A DNA stretch of 64,000 nt from JBCCXL01 sp039191605. Its GTDB lineage: Bacteria; Acidobacteriota; Thermoanaerobaculia; Multivoradales; JAHZIX01. The stretch is taken from positions 23,488 to 87,487 of the forward strand of contig JBCCXL010000024.1 in NCBI GenBank assembly GCA_039191605.1, read 5' to 3'. This document shows, piece after piece, positions 50,871 to 60,338 of this stretch. The notes under the pieces are model-generated. The model worked only from the letters and a program-made list of their open reading frames with translations, was not told the DNA's origin and did not search any database. Numbering within the stretch: position 1 is the first letter of the stretch; every line of letters starts with the position of its first letter. A program made the position numbers and the translations under genes.

Positions 50871-52832
50871 ATGACCGCCAATGCTCCCTCCCCAGGCGGG
50901 GCCGCGCTTTCGTCCCTGCCGACCCCCAGCAAGCGCCTGCAGATGGTGCTCCTCGGAGCCCTGCTCCTCGTCGCCCTGGCGCTGCGCCTCGACGGAATTA
51001 CCTTCGGTCTGCCCCACACCTACCACTTCGACGAGAACAACTACGTCTTTACCGCGGCGAACTTCGAACCGCGGGAATTCCACTTCATGCTGAGTCCTCT
51101 CTTCGGGACCATGCAAGTGGCGATCTTGGTGCAGAACGAGATCTACGCCGTCGCCGAGCCGATGATCCAGGCGCTGCCGCTGCCCGATCACATCCAGAAC
51201 GTGCTGGCAGACCCCACCCTGCGCCTGCACCTGATCGGCCGCCTCACCTCGGCGGCCTGCGGCGCCCTGGTGCTGATTCCCGTGTTCTTGATCGGCCGCA
51301 GGCTGTGGGGGCCCAACGCGGGCCTGGCGGCCGCCGCCTTCATGACCTTCTGCTACGTCCACGCCCGCTCGTCCCATTACGGCGTGCCGGATGCCCTCTG
51401 CACCCTGATGGCGGCCCTGTGTATCTACTTCTCACTGCGGCTCTCGGATAGCGGCTCCTGGCGCCACTACCTGCTGGCCGGAGCCTTTGCGGGCTTCGCC
51501 CTGTCGGCGAAGCTGCTTTCCTGGCCCATCGTGGTGACCCTCTTCCTGTTCCACGCTGTGGGCACCTCGGAACGGGTGACGAAGCAGCTCCAGGGCGACC
51601 AGAGTGATGGCCAGCAAAGTGATAGCGAGGCCGCTCCAGCCTCTGGCCGCTGGGGCCTGCGCCTGCGGCGCATCTTCCTCAGCCCGCGCCTAACCCTCGC
51701 CGCCTTCACCTCCGCCGGCCTCTACCTGCTGCTCTCCCCCCACTGGATCCTCCACACCGAGAAGGTGCTGACCTATTGGAAGCTCTCCTCCACCCTCGGA
51801 GAGCAAGGCGGCGTCGGCCCCTTCCAGCTGGACCCCGGCGGAGCGCTGCTGACCTACTTCAAGACCCTGCTCTGGGGCTTCGGAACTCCCCTGGCGCTCT
51901 TCGCCGTCGCCGGCCTGGCGCTGGCCCTGGTACGCCCCGCGTCGCGTCGCGCCCTGGTGCTGATGTCCATGCCGGTGCTCTTCTACGCCTTCATCTCGAA
52001 GCCCGGGCACATGTACTTCCCCCGCTACTCCATCGTCGGCATGCCCTATCTGCTGCTGGCCGGCGCCGCGCTGCTGATCGTGCTCGCCTCCCGGCTCCCC
52101 GTCGCCCCCCGCGGCCGCGCCCTCGCCGCCGCCGCCGCCTGCGCCCTGCTGGTGACGCCTCCGACCCTCTCCATCCTGGAGCACAACCGACTCCTCGACC
52201 AGGACGACACCCGAACCCTCGCCAAGCAGTGGGTCGAAGAGAACCTGCCGGAAGAAGCCTTCATCCTGATGGAAGAGAAGACCTTTGGCCCGGCCCTCTC
52301 CGGCGGACGGTTAGAAGCCGCGGACTCCTCCAAGCACTTCCGCCAGGTGGTTAGCCTGAGCGTCTACGGCGCCGCCTTCCGCATCGGCCGCGACGGCCAG
52401 CCGGCGGGCTTTGCCACACCCCAGTGGTACCGCCAGATGGGCGTCGACTACCTGATCACCAATAGCTGGGTTGCCGGCCAGCGACTCATCGATCCGCAGG
52501 CCCAAGAAGCCAGCGACGCCTTCTACGCCAGCCTCGAAAGCGACGCCGAGCTGGTCTACTCCATCTCCCCTCTGCGCCCCGGCGCCGAGCAGCCCACCCG
52601 CAACTTCAGCCAGGCCTACGGCCCCGCCACCGAGCTCGAGGCCCTCGAACGCCCCGGCACCGAAATTCGGATCTACCGACTTCCGGACGTCCAGAGCGCC
52701 GAAGCCACCCCGCCAGCGGCCCCCACCGCTCCCGAAGGAGCTGAAGCACCAGCCTCCAGCGATTCAGCAGCTCAGCCTGCTACCAATAGCAAACCTTCGC
52801 AGTCACCTTCCGTACCATCTTCCTCGAGCTGA
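50871..52832 (+). CDS. GT39-like polytopic glycosyltransferase
   Basis: 653 residues, about 10-12 membrane helices, ArnT/PMT superfamily. LALRLDGITFGLPHTYHFDE with the Asp-Glu pair in the first loop, HARSSHYGVPDALCTLMAAL after the next helices and GHMYFPRYSIVGMPYLLLAG are family-like. A hydrophilic loop (GDQSDGQQSDSEAAPASG) and a low-complexity Ala/Pro/Ser C-terminus of about 60 residues are oddities. A soluble domain follows the last helix. Divergent from the sugar operon; may transfer its product from a polyprenyl carrier. Confidence 0.8.
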   Translation: MTANAPSPGGAALSSLPTPSKRLQMVLLGALLLVALALRLDGITFGLPHTYHFDENNYVFTAANFEPREFHFMLSPLFGTMQVAILVQNEIYAVAEPMIQALPLPDHIQNVLADPTLRLHLIGRLTSAACGALVLIPVFLIGRRLWGPNAGLAAAAFMTFCYVHARSSHYGVPDALCTLMAALCIYFSLRLSDSGSWRHYLLAGAFAGFALSAKLLSWPIVVTLFLFHAVGTSERVTKQLQGDQSDGQQSDSEAAPASGRWGLRLRRIFLSPRLTLAAFTSAGLYLLLSPHWILHTEKVLTYWKLSSTLGEQGGVGPFQLDPGGALLTYFKTLLWGFGTPLALFAVAGLALALVRPASRRALVLMSMPVLFYAFISKPGHMYFPRYSIVGMPYLLLAGAALLIVLASRLPVAPRGRALAAAAACALLVTPPTLSILEHNRLLDQDDTRTLAKQWVEENLPEEAFILMEEKTFGPALSGGRLEAADSSKHFRQVVSLSVYGAAFRIGRDGQPAGFATPQWYRQMGVDYLITNSWVAGQRLIDPQAQEASDAFYASLESDAELVYSISPLRPGAEQPTRNFSQAYGPATELEALERPGTEIRIYRLPDVQSAEATPPAAPTAPEGAEAPASSDSAAQPATNSKPSQSPSVPSSSS

Positions 52833-52898
52833 TTGGGAGTCCCTTCGACGCCCCAGCTCATTTCCTTCCCCTTACCCCACCCCGATCCCTTCCTCCCA

Positions 52899-52920
52899 CG
52901 GGCCTGCTTCGGCAGGCCCG
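52899..52920 (+). terminator. TTCG-loop hairpin after the GT39 gene
   Basis: CGGGCCTGC (52899-52907), loop TTCG, GCAGGCCCG (52912-52920): a perfect 9-pair stem 66 bases after the stop, with only a weak CTTT downstream. Confidence 0.5.
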
Positions 52921-52974
52921 CCTGCCTTTGGACGAAGATTTCTGTCCGAGTTCCAAATCCCCCTCAGAAGCTCC

Positions 52975-53021
52975 CAGGTAAGTGAAACCGGATCCGCCCA
53001 GCTCCCAGGCGAGTGAATGAA
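52975..53021. repeat. Two degenerate inverted copies of the RAYT-linked repeat
   Basis: CTCCCAGGTAAGTGAA (52971-52986) and CTCCCAGGCGAGTGAATGAA (53002-53021) resemble the reverse complement of the GAATTCACTCCCCTG units on the other side of the transposase. The rest of 52833-53184 (352 bases, including the hairpin above) shows nothing else. Confidence 0.45.
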
Positions 53022-53184
53022 CCACATCTATTTCTCACGGTTCTCACCGCGCCAAACTCCAAACTGACGGGTAGTGCAGGACCTAGAAGGTACAGATCCT
53101 AAGTGAAGCCGTAGTCCGGACAGAGCGATCCCCTAGATACATCTTGGGTACCCATGACGGGCTGGGATCTAAGGTGCCGAGAAC

Positions 53185-54108
53185 TCAGGTATTCGGCAGA
53201 GGCAAAGCAGACCAAGGCCCTGGTGGACGACAAGAGCCTAGAGGGAAAGAACAAGATAAGTTCCCTCGGAGTAGCTCTGCCACCGCCTCGCGAAAGCTGA
53301 ACAAGTACTCTCTGTAGGCGGCGAGCATTTGCTGGCGTGCCGCCCGGGAGCTGGCATGAATCAGTGGGCGGCGCCCACGCCTGGGTTTCCGGACCCGGAG
53401 CCGGGAATTCTGGTTCTGAACTCGCTTAGGTCCCAACACCTGGGGATACTCTGCCCTACCGTCAGCGATGATCTTGGCTAGGAGGTTCTCGACCTGGTTG
53501 GCGATCTGCTCCCAATCCAGGTGCTCCCAGCACGGAAGCTTTGCGAGCTGGAGAGTCACGATTTCGGTGTATTCCTCATCAGGTTTCTTGCGCCCCTGTG
53601 CGCGGTCTCGGCAAGCGCGGGATCCATCGAACCAAATGCCTTCCAGCTGGCCTCCTGAGACTAGCGCCCGTGCGGCGTGGAGGCCGGGCCATTGGCGGGG
53701 GTCCCGAACCAAGCCTTCCTTGACACCGTGGGAGAGCAGGTAGACAAAGCGGCGAATCTGACTAAGTTCTTCATTTGCAACGAGAACCGAGTCGTACCGT
53801 CGAGCCCAGAGAGATCCCTCCCAGTTGACGAGAACCCCGAGCTTGCGTGCGAGATTGCCGTTCGTGAAGGCCATGAAGTCAGCGAGAGTACGCGCATCCG
53901 GAGCCCAGAGCAGTACATGGTAATGGTTGGAGAGGAAGACGACGTTGTAGATCTTGATGGAGGGGTAGTGAGTCTGAGCCTTGTAGAGCACACCGATAGC
54001 AATGCGTCGGAGGCTCGGGGTAGGAGTAAGGAGCAAACGCCCCTGGAAAGTGCGGCAGGTCACTTCGACCATGGAGCCGCCTGGAGGAAGAAAGCGAATA
54101 TTTGACAT
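53185..54108 (-). CDS. REP-associated tyrosine transposase (RAYT, IS200/Y1 type)
   Basis: 307 residues from the ATG at 54108 (an upstream in-frame start adds 16 non-family residues). The HUH motif is NHYHVLLW with His62 and His64, and the catalytic Tyr fits Tyr123 in FVYLLSHGVKEGLV, the RAYT form of the YxxxNPVxAGL helix. GSLWARRYDSVLV is also typical. The C-terminal 170 residues are basic and less conserved. RAYTs are single-copy domesticated relatives of IS200/IS605 that act on REP palindromes; repeats lie directly upstream and in degenerate inverted form downstream. Confidence 0.85.
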   Translation of the reverse strand: MSNIRFLPPGGSMVEVTCRTFQGRLLLTPTPSLRRIAIGVLYKAQTHYPSIKIYNVVFLSNHYHVLLWAPDARTLADFMAFTNGNLARKLGVLVNWEGSLWARRYDSVLVANEELSQIRRFVYLLSHGVKEGLVRDPRQWPGLHAARALVSGGQLEGIWFDGSRACRDRAQGRKKPDEEYTEIVTLQLAKLPCWEHLDWEQIANQVENLLAKIIADGRAEYPQVLGPKRVQNQNSRLRVRKPRRGRRPLIHASSRAARQQMLAAYREYLFSFREAVAELLRGNLSCSFPLGSCRPPGPWSALPLPNT

Positions 54109-54200
54109 CTCACCCCGTCTAGAGGCGAGAAGGATAATCGTTCTTTCTAGGCGCACGAATTTCCCTGATCGAGCCTGCCCAGAATTGAGAGGAGCTCGAT

Positions 54201-54408
54201 GAATTCACTCCACTGATGCCTTTCTGGGAGCCTTAGCGGGGAAAAATTCATTCCCCTGACACATGATTGGGCGACCTTTACAAAAGGCGGAATTCATTCC
54301 CCTAATGCGTAATTGAGGCATCGCGCCAAACTCGCATACGCATCTCTGAATTCACTCCCCTGGCGCCTTCTTGGGAGGAAGAATTCATTCCCCTGACACA
54401 TGATTGAG
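54201..54408. repeat. Five GAATTCATTCCCCTG-type repeats upstream of the RAYT gene
   Basis: Copies begin at 54201 (CACTCCACTG variant), 54243, 54289, 54348 (CACT variant) and 54381. Several extend with ACACATGATTG or a near variant (54243-54270 and 54381-54408 are nearly identical over 28 bases). The core matches the six copies at 21.1-21.6 kb. The 342-base interval between the RAYT and the next gene is largely filled by these. Confidence 0.85.
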
Positions 54409-54450
54409 ATGCACAGATAAAGGGGCGTAATTCGAAGCCTCAGCAGGCTC

Positions 54451-55335
54451 TCAAAGCCCAGACAACACCTCTTCCACCTGCCCCACAACCTCTGAAGCCT
54501 CAGTGATCAAGTGCCCCACATCGGGAATGAAATCAGCCTCACAGCGGGGCAGAGCCTGAGCCAGCGCACGGCCCATAGTGACCGGGGCGAGGGTGTCGGC
54601 CTCGCCATGCCAGAGGTAGACCGGCGTGTGGATTTCCGCGAGATCGAATCCCCAAGATCCAGCGCTCATCGCCAATTGACCGTCCTCAAAGGTTGCGTCA
54701 GATCCCTGCCGAAAAGCTTCTTGAAAGTCTTTGACGACGGCGGCGAGAACGACGGGATCGACCAGCGTTCGAGCATCCGACTCCGACATCTGCCCCGTTA
54801 GCGCTCTCACATAGCCTTCTGGATCTTCCAGGAAGGCACGCCTTTGGCTGGCGGTGAGCCTCCGCAGCAGACCGGGAACCCAGCGACTGAGCCAGATGCC
54901 AATTCGGTTTCCCCAAGCCATCCCTTTCATCGCCCCCGGTACATCGGTAGGAGCTGGCGAAGCAAAGAGCAGAATAGCGTCGAGGCGCTCTCCAAGGCGA
55001 TGGCCGCAGGCGAGGGCATGGGGACCGCCGCCGGATACGCCAGCGACGACGAAGCGCTCTAGCCCGAGATGGTCGGCTAGCTGCTCCACGTCCTCGGCAC
55101 AATCCAGCACGCTGCGCCCCGGCCGGGGATCCGAAAGACCGTAGCCCGGGCGCTCCGGCAAGATCCAGTGAACGCCGGGAAGCTGCACCAGCTCGTCGCG
55201 ATCTCCCAGCACCCAGCGGGAACCGGGGATTCCATGGAAGAAGAGCACCGGGCGCCCGGAAGGATCGCCGAGGGTCCGATAGCCCAGCTGGCGGCCATCT
55301 CGAAGACGAAGAGTCAGATTGGTGGTATCTGCCAA
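54451..55335 (-). CDS. Alpha/beta hydrolase
   Basis: 294 residues, cytoplasmic. LFFHGIPGSRWVLGDRDEL gives the oxyanion HGxPG, LPERPGYGLSDP follows, the nucleophile elbow is VAGVSGGGPHALA, Asp is in LWHGEADTLAP and His in DVGHLITEA. The start is a TTG with GGAGG at 5 bases. The family covers esterases, epoxide hydrolases and haloalkane dehalogenases; the substrate cannot be told. It lies 23 bases after the DUF1877 gene and may be co-transcribed with it. Confidence 0.85.
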   Translation of the reverse strand: MADTTNLTLRLRDGRQLGYRTLGDPSGRPVLFFHGIPGSRWVLGDRDELVQLPGVHWILPERPGYGLSDPRPGRSVLDCAEDVEQLADHLGLERFVVAGVSGGGPHALACGHRLGERLDAILLFASPAPTDVPGAMKGMAWGNRIGIWLSRWVPGLLRRLTASQRRAFLEDPEGYVRALTGQMSESDARTLVDPVVLAAVVKDFQEAFRQGSDATFEDGQLAMSAGSWGFDLAEIHTPVYLWHGEADTLAPVTMGRALAQALPRCEADFIPDVGHLITEASEVVGQVEEVLSGL

Positions 55336-55358
55336 GGGTCCCTCCTTCCCCTCTTACC

Positions 55359-56039
55359 TCACTCCAGATGAAGAACCAGCCCCATCCCGCCGTCAACAGC
55401 TTCTCCGGAAAACTCCCGCAGAATGGAAAAGCTCTCGAGACAGTACCCAAAGGATTCCTCGTGCTCCTCAGCGCTATTGCCCCAGATCTCCGGGTAGATC
55501 TCTAGCCGCCGCATCTCAGCGGGGCTGAAGACAGCCCGAAGACGGTCTTCGTCCCAGCTCGAAAGAAGGGCGTGAATCTCCGCCACCTGCTCCGAAGTGA
55601 AGACCCGGGCGGATCCGGTACCGACCTCGAGGTCGCCAACGCTGCTACCGCCGGCTAGCAGAAAACAGTGAGGGCCACGGTCTTCGTGTAGCTCTTCCTT
55701 CGTCAGCTGACTCTTACCGGCACCGAAGATCGCCTGTTTGAGGCGACCGAAGAAGCCTGAAGCCGGCGTGTCCCCTTGGTCGGCGCCTTCACCGAGCTGG
55801 AAAAAGAGGTAGTGAAGACCGTGCCACGCCTTGTCGAGGTCGGCTTCGACTCGCTCCTGCTCGCTGAAGTCGAGAGTCGGCCAGCCTCGGTCGGGAAGGG
55901 TCTCGCTCCGCTCCATGCGGCTCTCTATGTACAGACTGGTGTCCTCGGAGTCGAGGACCAGCCAGACCAGCGGTGGATCCTCCAGCACTCGCTCGATGTT
56001 CTCATCCCTAAGGGTGTGCAGTAGCAGAACCATTCCCAT
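55359..56039 (-). CDS. DUF1877 (YfbM-like) family protein
   Basis: 226 residues. MGMVLLLHTLRDENI opens as in the family, VEADLDKAWHGLHYLFF is the most conserved block, then GSARVFTSEQVAEIHALLSS and MRRLEIYPEIWG. No signal peptide. Function unknown; family members are small cytoplasmic proteins sometimes linked to stress. It sits between the hydrolase and the Rieske-TPP gene on the same strand. Confidence 0.82.
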   Translation of the reverse strand: MGMVLLLHTLRDENIERVLEDPPLVWLVLDSEDTSLYIESRMERSETLPDRGWPTLDFSEQERVEADLDKAWHGLHYLFFQLGEGADQGDTPASGFFGRLKQAIFGAGKSQLTKEELHEDRGPHCFLLAGGSSVGDLEVGTGSARVFTSEQVAEIHALLSSWDEDRLRAVFSPAEMRRLEIYPEIWGNSAEEHEESFGYCLESFSILREFSGEAVDGGMGLVLHLE

Positions 56040-56081
56040 GACAGATTCCCTTAGCTTTCTTCCTCTCTTCAGCCCCTCAAC

Positions 56082-58064
56082 TCAAACCAGCAGCGCGTCA
56101 GACATCACCTCGACCGTAGCCGGGCCATCGTAGGCCAGCGCCTTCTCCAGCGCGGCGTCCAGCTCACTGGCCTCGGTAACCCGGATTCCTAGGCCGCCGC
56201 AGAGGTTGACGTACTCGGAGAAATTCGGGTTGTGGAGACTTGTCTGCCAGACATCGAAGTGGTCGTTGCGCTGCTCTTTGGAGATCTTCCCGAGCTCACT
56301 GTTGTTGAGCAGAACGTGGGTCAGATTGACTTGATGGAGGACGGCGGTGGTGACCTCGGCGAGGTATTGGCCGAAGCCGCCGTCGCCGGTGACGGCGACG
56401 ATGGGCCGATCTGGAGCGGCGGCCCAGGCGCCAAGAGCCGCCGGGTAGCCGAAGCCGATGGAGCCGAGGTAGCCGGACATCAGCACGCTCTGCTCCTTGA
56501 CCTCGAAGTAGCGGCCGAAGGAGTAGGTATTGTTGCCGACATCGACGCAGAGCACGGCGGTGGCCGGAATCACCCGGTTCATCGCCTCGAAGATCGCAAC
56601 GGAGGAAACTCCCTTTCCGCGATCGTCCTGCAGGCGGCTGTCCTTCTCCAACCGCCACAGGCGCCAGCGCTCGGCAACCTCGGGGCGCTGATCCACCGCC
56701 GGAGTCTCGCCGAGGTGCTCTCGCAGCAGACGGGCGGTGACTGCGATATCGCCCAGCACCGGAACGTCCACCGGGAAAGTCCGCCCTAGCTGCCAGGGGT
56801 CGAAGTCCACCTGAATGGTGGGCTTTTTGGGAGTGATGCCGGTGTGGTTCGAAAAGGAAGCACCGAAGACCAGCAGCTGATCACATTCGTTCATGAACCA
56901 GGAGGCGATGGGCGTACCGCTACGGCCCAGCACGCCGCCGGCCAGCGGGTGATGATCGGAGATGAGACCCTTCCCCTTGAAAGTGGTGAGCACCGGAGCG
57001 TTGAGGGACTCCGCCAGCTCGATCACCGACTCGATGCCCTCGCGAGCGCCGTAGCCGACGATGATCACCGGGCGTTTCGCGCCCTTTAGGGCCTCCAGCG
57101 CCTGATCGAGGGAATCCTGGGGAGGTGAAATCGCCAGGGAAGTGAGACGCCCCTCGGGACCGGAGGCAGGAGCGTCCTCCGCCACCTCGATCTCCTGCAC
57201 CTCGTTGGGGAAGATGAGGTGAGCCACCTCCCGCTTCTGAATGGCGTGCTTGCAGGCCAGATTCACCAGCTCCGCGTGGCGGCTGCCGGGGAGCACCGTC
57301 TGACTCCAGCCGGAAACGGCAGAGAACGCCGAGGCGAGATCAATCTCCTGGAAGGCCCCGGGACCCAGCACCTGGGTGTCTACCTGCCCGGTGAGAGCGA
57401 GCACCGGGGCGCGATCCACCTTGGCGTCCCACAGACCGGTGAGCAGGTTGGTGGCGCCGGGACCGGCGATGGCGAGGCAGGCGGCGGGGCGACCGGTGAG
57501 CTTGCCGTAGGCGGAGCAGGCGAAGGCGGCGGCGCCCTCGTGGCGGATCCCCATGTAGGAAAGGTTGCCCTTCTGCTCCTGCACTCGCAGCCCGTCGGCA
57601 AGACCGAGGTTGGAGTGGCCCACCATGCCGAAGACGTGGGTCACGCCCCAATTCACCATGGTCTCCGCCATCACGTCGGAAACGGTACGCTCCCGCGGCT
57701 CCTCTACCTCCAAACCGACATAAATGCCGTCGTCTCGCTCTTCCACCGGAAAGGTATCGACCCCGTCGTCATAGCCGCCGGGAGGCTTGCCGGTCAGGGG
57801 ACAGTAGTCCCAGCCATGCCAGGGGCAGCGCAGGTAGCCGTTCTCGATGGAGCCCTCGCCGAGGGGTCCGCCCTGGTGAGGACAGGCGTTATCCAGCGCA
57901 CCGTATTCGCCCTCGTGATGGGTCAAGCAGAGGTTCACGTGGCCGACGGAAACGCTCATCACCCGGCCTTCCGGCAGCTCGTCCGTCGCCGCAACCCGAT
58001 GCCACTGCAGATTCTCCGGCTGCCCCTCGGGAGACGGGCCCGGGGAAAGATTTGAATTCGTCAT
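56082..58064 (-). CDS. Fusion of a Rieske [2Fe-2S] domain and a TPP-dependent acetolactate synthase/pyruvate oxidase-like enzyme
   Basis: 660 residues with AGGAG before the ATG. Residues 20-120 are a Rieske ferredoxin domain with Cys61, His63, Cys80 and His83 (CPHQGG and CPWHGW). Residues 128-655 form a three-domain TPP enzyme: MGIRHEGAAAFACSAYGKLTGRPAACLA with catalytic Glu176, a central domain (GAKRPVIIVGYGAREG), and the C-terminal TPP site VTGDGGFGQYLAEVTTAV followed by VLLNNSELG. The closest functional class is pyruvate oxidase/acetolactate synthase. A fused iron-sulfur domain suggests direct electron transfer from a flavin or TPP adduct. Substrate unknown. Next to another Rieske fusion gene. 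Confidence 0.88.
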   Translation of the reverse strand: MTNSNLSPGPSPEGQPENLQWHRVAATDELPEGRVMSVSVGHVNLCLTHHEGEYGALDNACPHQGGPLGEGSIENGYLRCPWHGWDYCPLTGKPPGGYDDGVDTFPVEERDDGIYVGLEVEEPRERTVSDVMAETMVNWGVTHVFGMVGHSNLGLADGLRVQEQKGNLSYMGIRHEGAAAFACSAYGKLTGRPAACLAIAGPGATNLLTGLWDAKVDRAPVLALTGQVDTQVLGPGAFQEIDLASAFSAVSGWSQTVLPGSRHAELVNLACKHAIQKREVAHLIFPNEVQEIEVAEDAPASGPEGRLTSLAISPPQDSLDQALEALKGAKRPVIIVGYGAREGIESVIELAESLNAPVLTTFKGKGLISDHHPLAGGVLGRSGTPIASWFMNECDQLLVFGASFSNHTGITPKKPTIQVDFDPWQLGRTFPVDVPVLGDIAVTARLLREHLGETPAVDQRPEVAERWRLWRLEKDSRLQDDRGKGVSSVAIFEAMNRVIPATAVLCVDVGNNTYSFGRYFEVKEQSVLMSGYLGSIGFGYPAALGAWAAAPDRPIVAVTGDGGFGQYLAEVTTAVLHQVNLTHVLLNNSELGKISKEQRNDHFDVWQTSLHNPNFSEYVNLCGGLGIRVTEASELDAALEKALAYDGPATVEVMSDALLV

Positions 58065-58365
58065 AGATGATCTCCTGGGGAATCGGGTCGGCGTGGAGTG
58101 GACGCCGAACGACCGGCATCGACACGAGGTTCGCCAATCTAGGGATCACCGCGATGGCGTAGTCGCTCCCGGGCAGGTGACCGTGAGCAGCAGCGGTCAG
58201 CCCCGTCGACGAAGAGCGAGGGAAGAAGCGCAGCACCGCTGGAGTCTGCCTCTACGGGTATTGCCCGGGCGGCTGAAGAGACGGGCACCCTGACAGGCGA
58301 TTGAGAAGAGGCAGCCCGGGGACTTCGAGCAATGACCTTCGAAACAGGCAATAGGACCACCGAGC
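58065..58365. other. Intergenic region, nothing recognised
   Basis: 301 bases between the two Rieske fusion genes; no gene, repeat or clear promoter seen. Confidence 0.5.
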
Positions 58366-60240
58366 TCAGGAGTCCGTAAGCCGTAGTTCTCGGGTGCGCA
58401 GAACTGCGCTCTGCCCGTGGAGGGTCAGCTCCCCCTCCGCCTCCACTTCGAGAGCGGCCCAGGAGGGATCGAAGTCCAGACTCTTACCATCGGGCCCCGC
58501 TAGCAGCACTACCGTTCCCGGCGTCGGCTCCCCTTCCTCGGCGTCACCACGCACCAAAATGCCGGGGGGAATGCCGCCTCGCAGGCAGGCAATCGCGCAG
58601 GCTCGATGCACCTTGCCTACCGCCGGGCGCATCACGCCGCCATAGCATTTGGTGTCCACGAGCTCCCCCCGCAGGGTCAAAGTACCCAGCGGCTGAGCCG
58701 GCGAGGGCGGCGCCCCGGCGCCGAGGACCTCGAAGCTCTCCGGGTCGTTCATCTCCACCATGGTGAGGTTGCCGCGATAGATCAACGAGCCGTTGAACCG
58801 AACTCTCGATCCACCGTGACCCTGGGCGAAGTCCGGTAGCCCCTGCTTGCCGAAGCCGACGAGGAGCAGAGAATCCTGGGGAGTGGCTCCCCCCGTCGGG
58901 CCATCGACGATCAGCGCCGGCAGCGGCTCTTCCACCAGCACGCCCTCGAAGCTCTTCACCACGCCAAATTCGAAGGTGCCGTCGAGGAATTGGTGCTGCA
59001 CCGCCCCCACCGCCCCCGCCACCAGCGGCACGCCCAGCAGCAGCGCGATGGCCACTCGGCGGGCGTGGGTTACCAGGGGACCGGGGGTAGGGAGGTAGCC
59101 GACATAGAAGGGCTCCGCTTCCGCTGCTGCTTCTTCCGCCGCTTTCTCCACCAGCGCACCGTCGCTCTCCGTGCCCTCCGCCAGGGGCTCGGGATGCACC
59201 CAAACCTCTCCGTCCACGATTCGCGCCGAGTAGGTCGGCACCACCTCGGTAAAAGGCGGCGGCGACACTCCGTCATGGGCCCGATACTGCCAGCCGTGCC
59301 AAGGGCAGGTCACGCAGCCGTCGATCACCTGGCCCTCGCCGAGGGGGCCTCCCTGGTGACGGCAAACGTTCGAAAGGGCGTAGACCCGCCCCTGGTGGAG
59401 AAAGATCGCTACCCGATGAGGCTTGCCCTCCGGGGGATCTCCGGCCCCCCGCTCCAGCACCGCGATATGTCCGTGATCCTCCTTCAGCTCCTCCACCGCG
59501 CAGGCCCGCCGATACCCCTCTGACTCTGGCCCCGGCTTTGGACCCAACGCCGAGTCGTCGACGGCGCCCTCGCGCCTCGCAGCGGCCCAATGAAGCCCCA
59601 GCAAAACCACGAAGCCAACGCCCAGCAGTATGGGGTAGAGGAGGCTGCTCTCGCTCTGCAGCACCCCGAGGGCGACGTGCAGCAGCAGGGAGGCGTAGGC
59701 GATGATCACTCCGAGATGCAGCAGCTTCCACACCGCCGGCCCGAGGTTGCGATTCCAGAAGTCGTGGCTGGTAGCCGCCAGGAGAAAGAGAAAACCCAGA
59801 GCCACAGCGCCGAAGATCTCGAAGGGAACGTTGGCCAGCGCCGCGAGAGAAGAAGACGGCAAGAAATCCTTCGAATAAGAATTCAGCAGGCTCTCGACGG
59901 CGGGGCGATCGCCGAAGGCACCGTATTGCAGGGTCGCCAAGGCCGCGTGCACCAGCCCGAGGCTGAAAGTGGTCACTCCCAGGTGGCGGCGATTGTAGAG
60001 CAGCACCAGGAAGCGGCGATCGAGGCGGGAGAGGGGACCGATGGCGAGGATCACGTGCAGCAAGAGCAGCGCCGCCAGCGCCGTGGAGCGCAGGATCAGA
60101 GTCTCCGCCGTAGCCCCCGGATGGGTAGCCGCCGTCACCCCAGCAAAAGCGCCGATGGTCGCCAGAAGCCCACCGAGGAGCACGGCGTCATAGACCTTCT
60201 TGTCGCGATTCCATTGAACGGTGGTGTATCCGACGGACAT
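58366..60240 (-). CDS. Membrane ferric-reductase-like/Rieske fusion protein
   Basis: 624 residues with AGGAG before the ATG. Residues 15-220 hold about six helices with histidines suited to b-type heme (LLHVILAIGPLSRL, NRRHLGVTTFSLGLVHAA, HLGVIIAYASLLLHVALG), like MsrQ/ferric reductase-type domains. A Rieske domain follows at about 245-345 (Cys293, His295, Cys312, His315; CRHQGG and CPWHGW). A second hydrophobic segment lies near 390-410. The C-terminal part contains GELVDTKCYGGVMRPAVGKV then HRACAIACLRGGIPPG, a Cys-rich module of unknown role. A probable trans-membrane electron carrier that may accept electrons from the neighbouring Rieske-TPP enzyme. Confidence 0.82.
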   Translation of the reverse strand: MSVGYTTVQWNRDKKVYDAVLLGGLLATIGAFAGVTAATHPGATAETLILRSTALAALLLLHVILAIGPLSRLDRRFLVLLYNRRHLGVTTFSLGLVHAALATLQYGAFGDRPAVESLLNSYSKDFLPSSSLAALANVPFEIFGAVALGFLFLLAATSHDFWNRNLGPAVWKLLHLGVIIAYASLLLHVALGVLQSESSLLYPILLGVGFVVLLGLHWAAARREGAVDDSALGPKPGPESEGYRRACAVEELKEDHGHIAVLERGAGDPPEGKPHRVAIFLHQGRVYALSNVCRHQGGPLGEGQVIDGCVTCPWHGWQYRAHDGVSPPPFTEVVPTYSARIVDGEVWVHPEPLAEGTESDGALVEKAAEEAAAEAEPFYVGYLPTPGPLVTHARRVAIALLLGVPLVAGAVGAVQHQFLDGTFEFGVVKSFEGVLVEEPLPALIVDGPTGGATPQDSLLLVGFGKQGLPDFAQGHGGSRVRFNGSLIYRGNLTMVEMNDPESFEVLGAGAPPSPAQPLGTLTLRGELVDTKCYGGVMRPAVGKVHRACAIACLRGGIPPGILVRGDAEEGEPTPGTVVLLAGPDGKSLDFDPSWAALEVEAEGELTLHGQSAVLRTRELRLTDS

Positions 60241-60338
60241 GCTGTCTCCTGAGGGCGACGAGAATGGGCGTTGAAGCGGTAGAGCCTAGAGTCGTTGAAT
60301 CGGGGGAAGCTCGAAAATCCGGGAAACCTGACGGCGAG

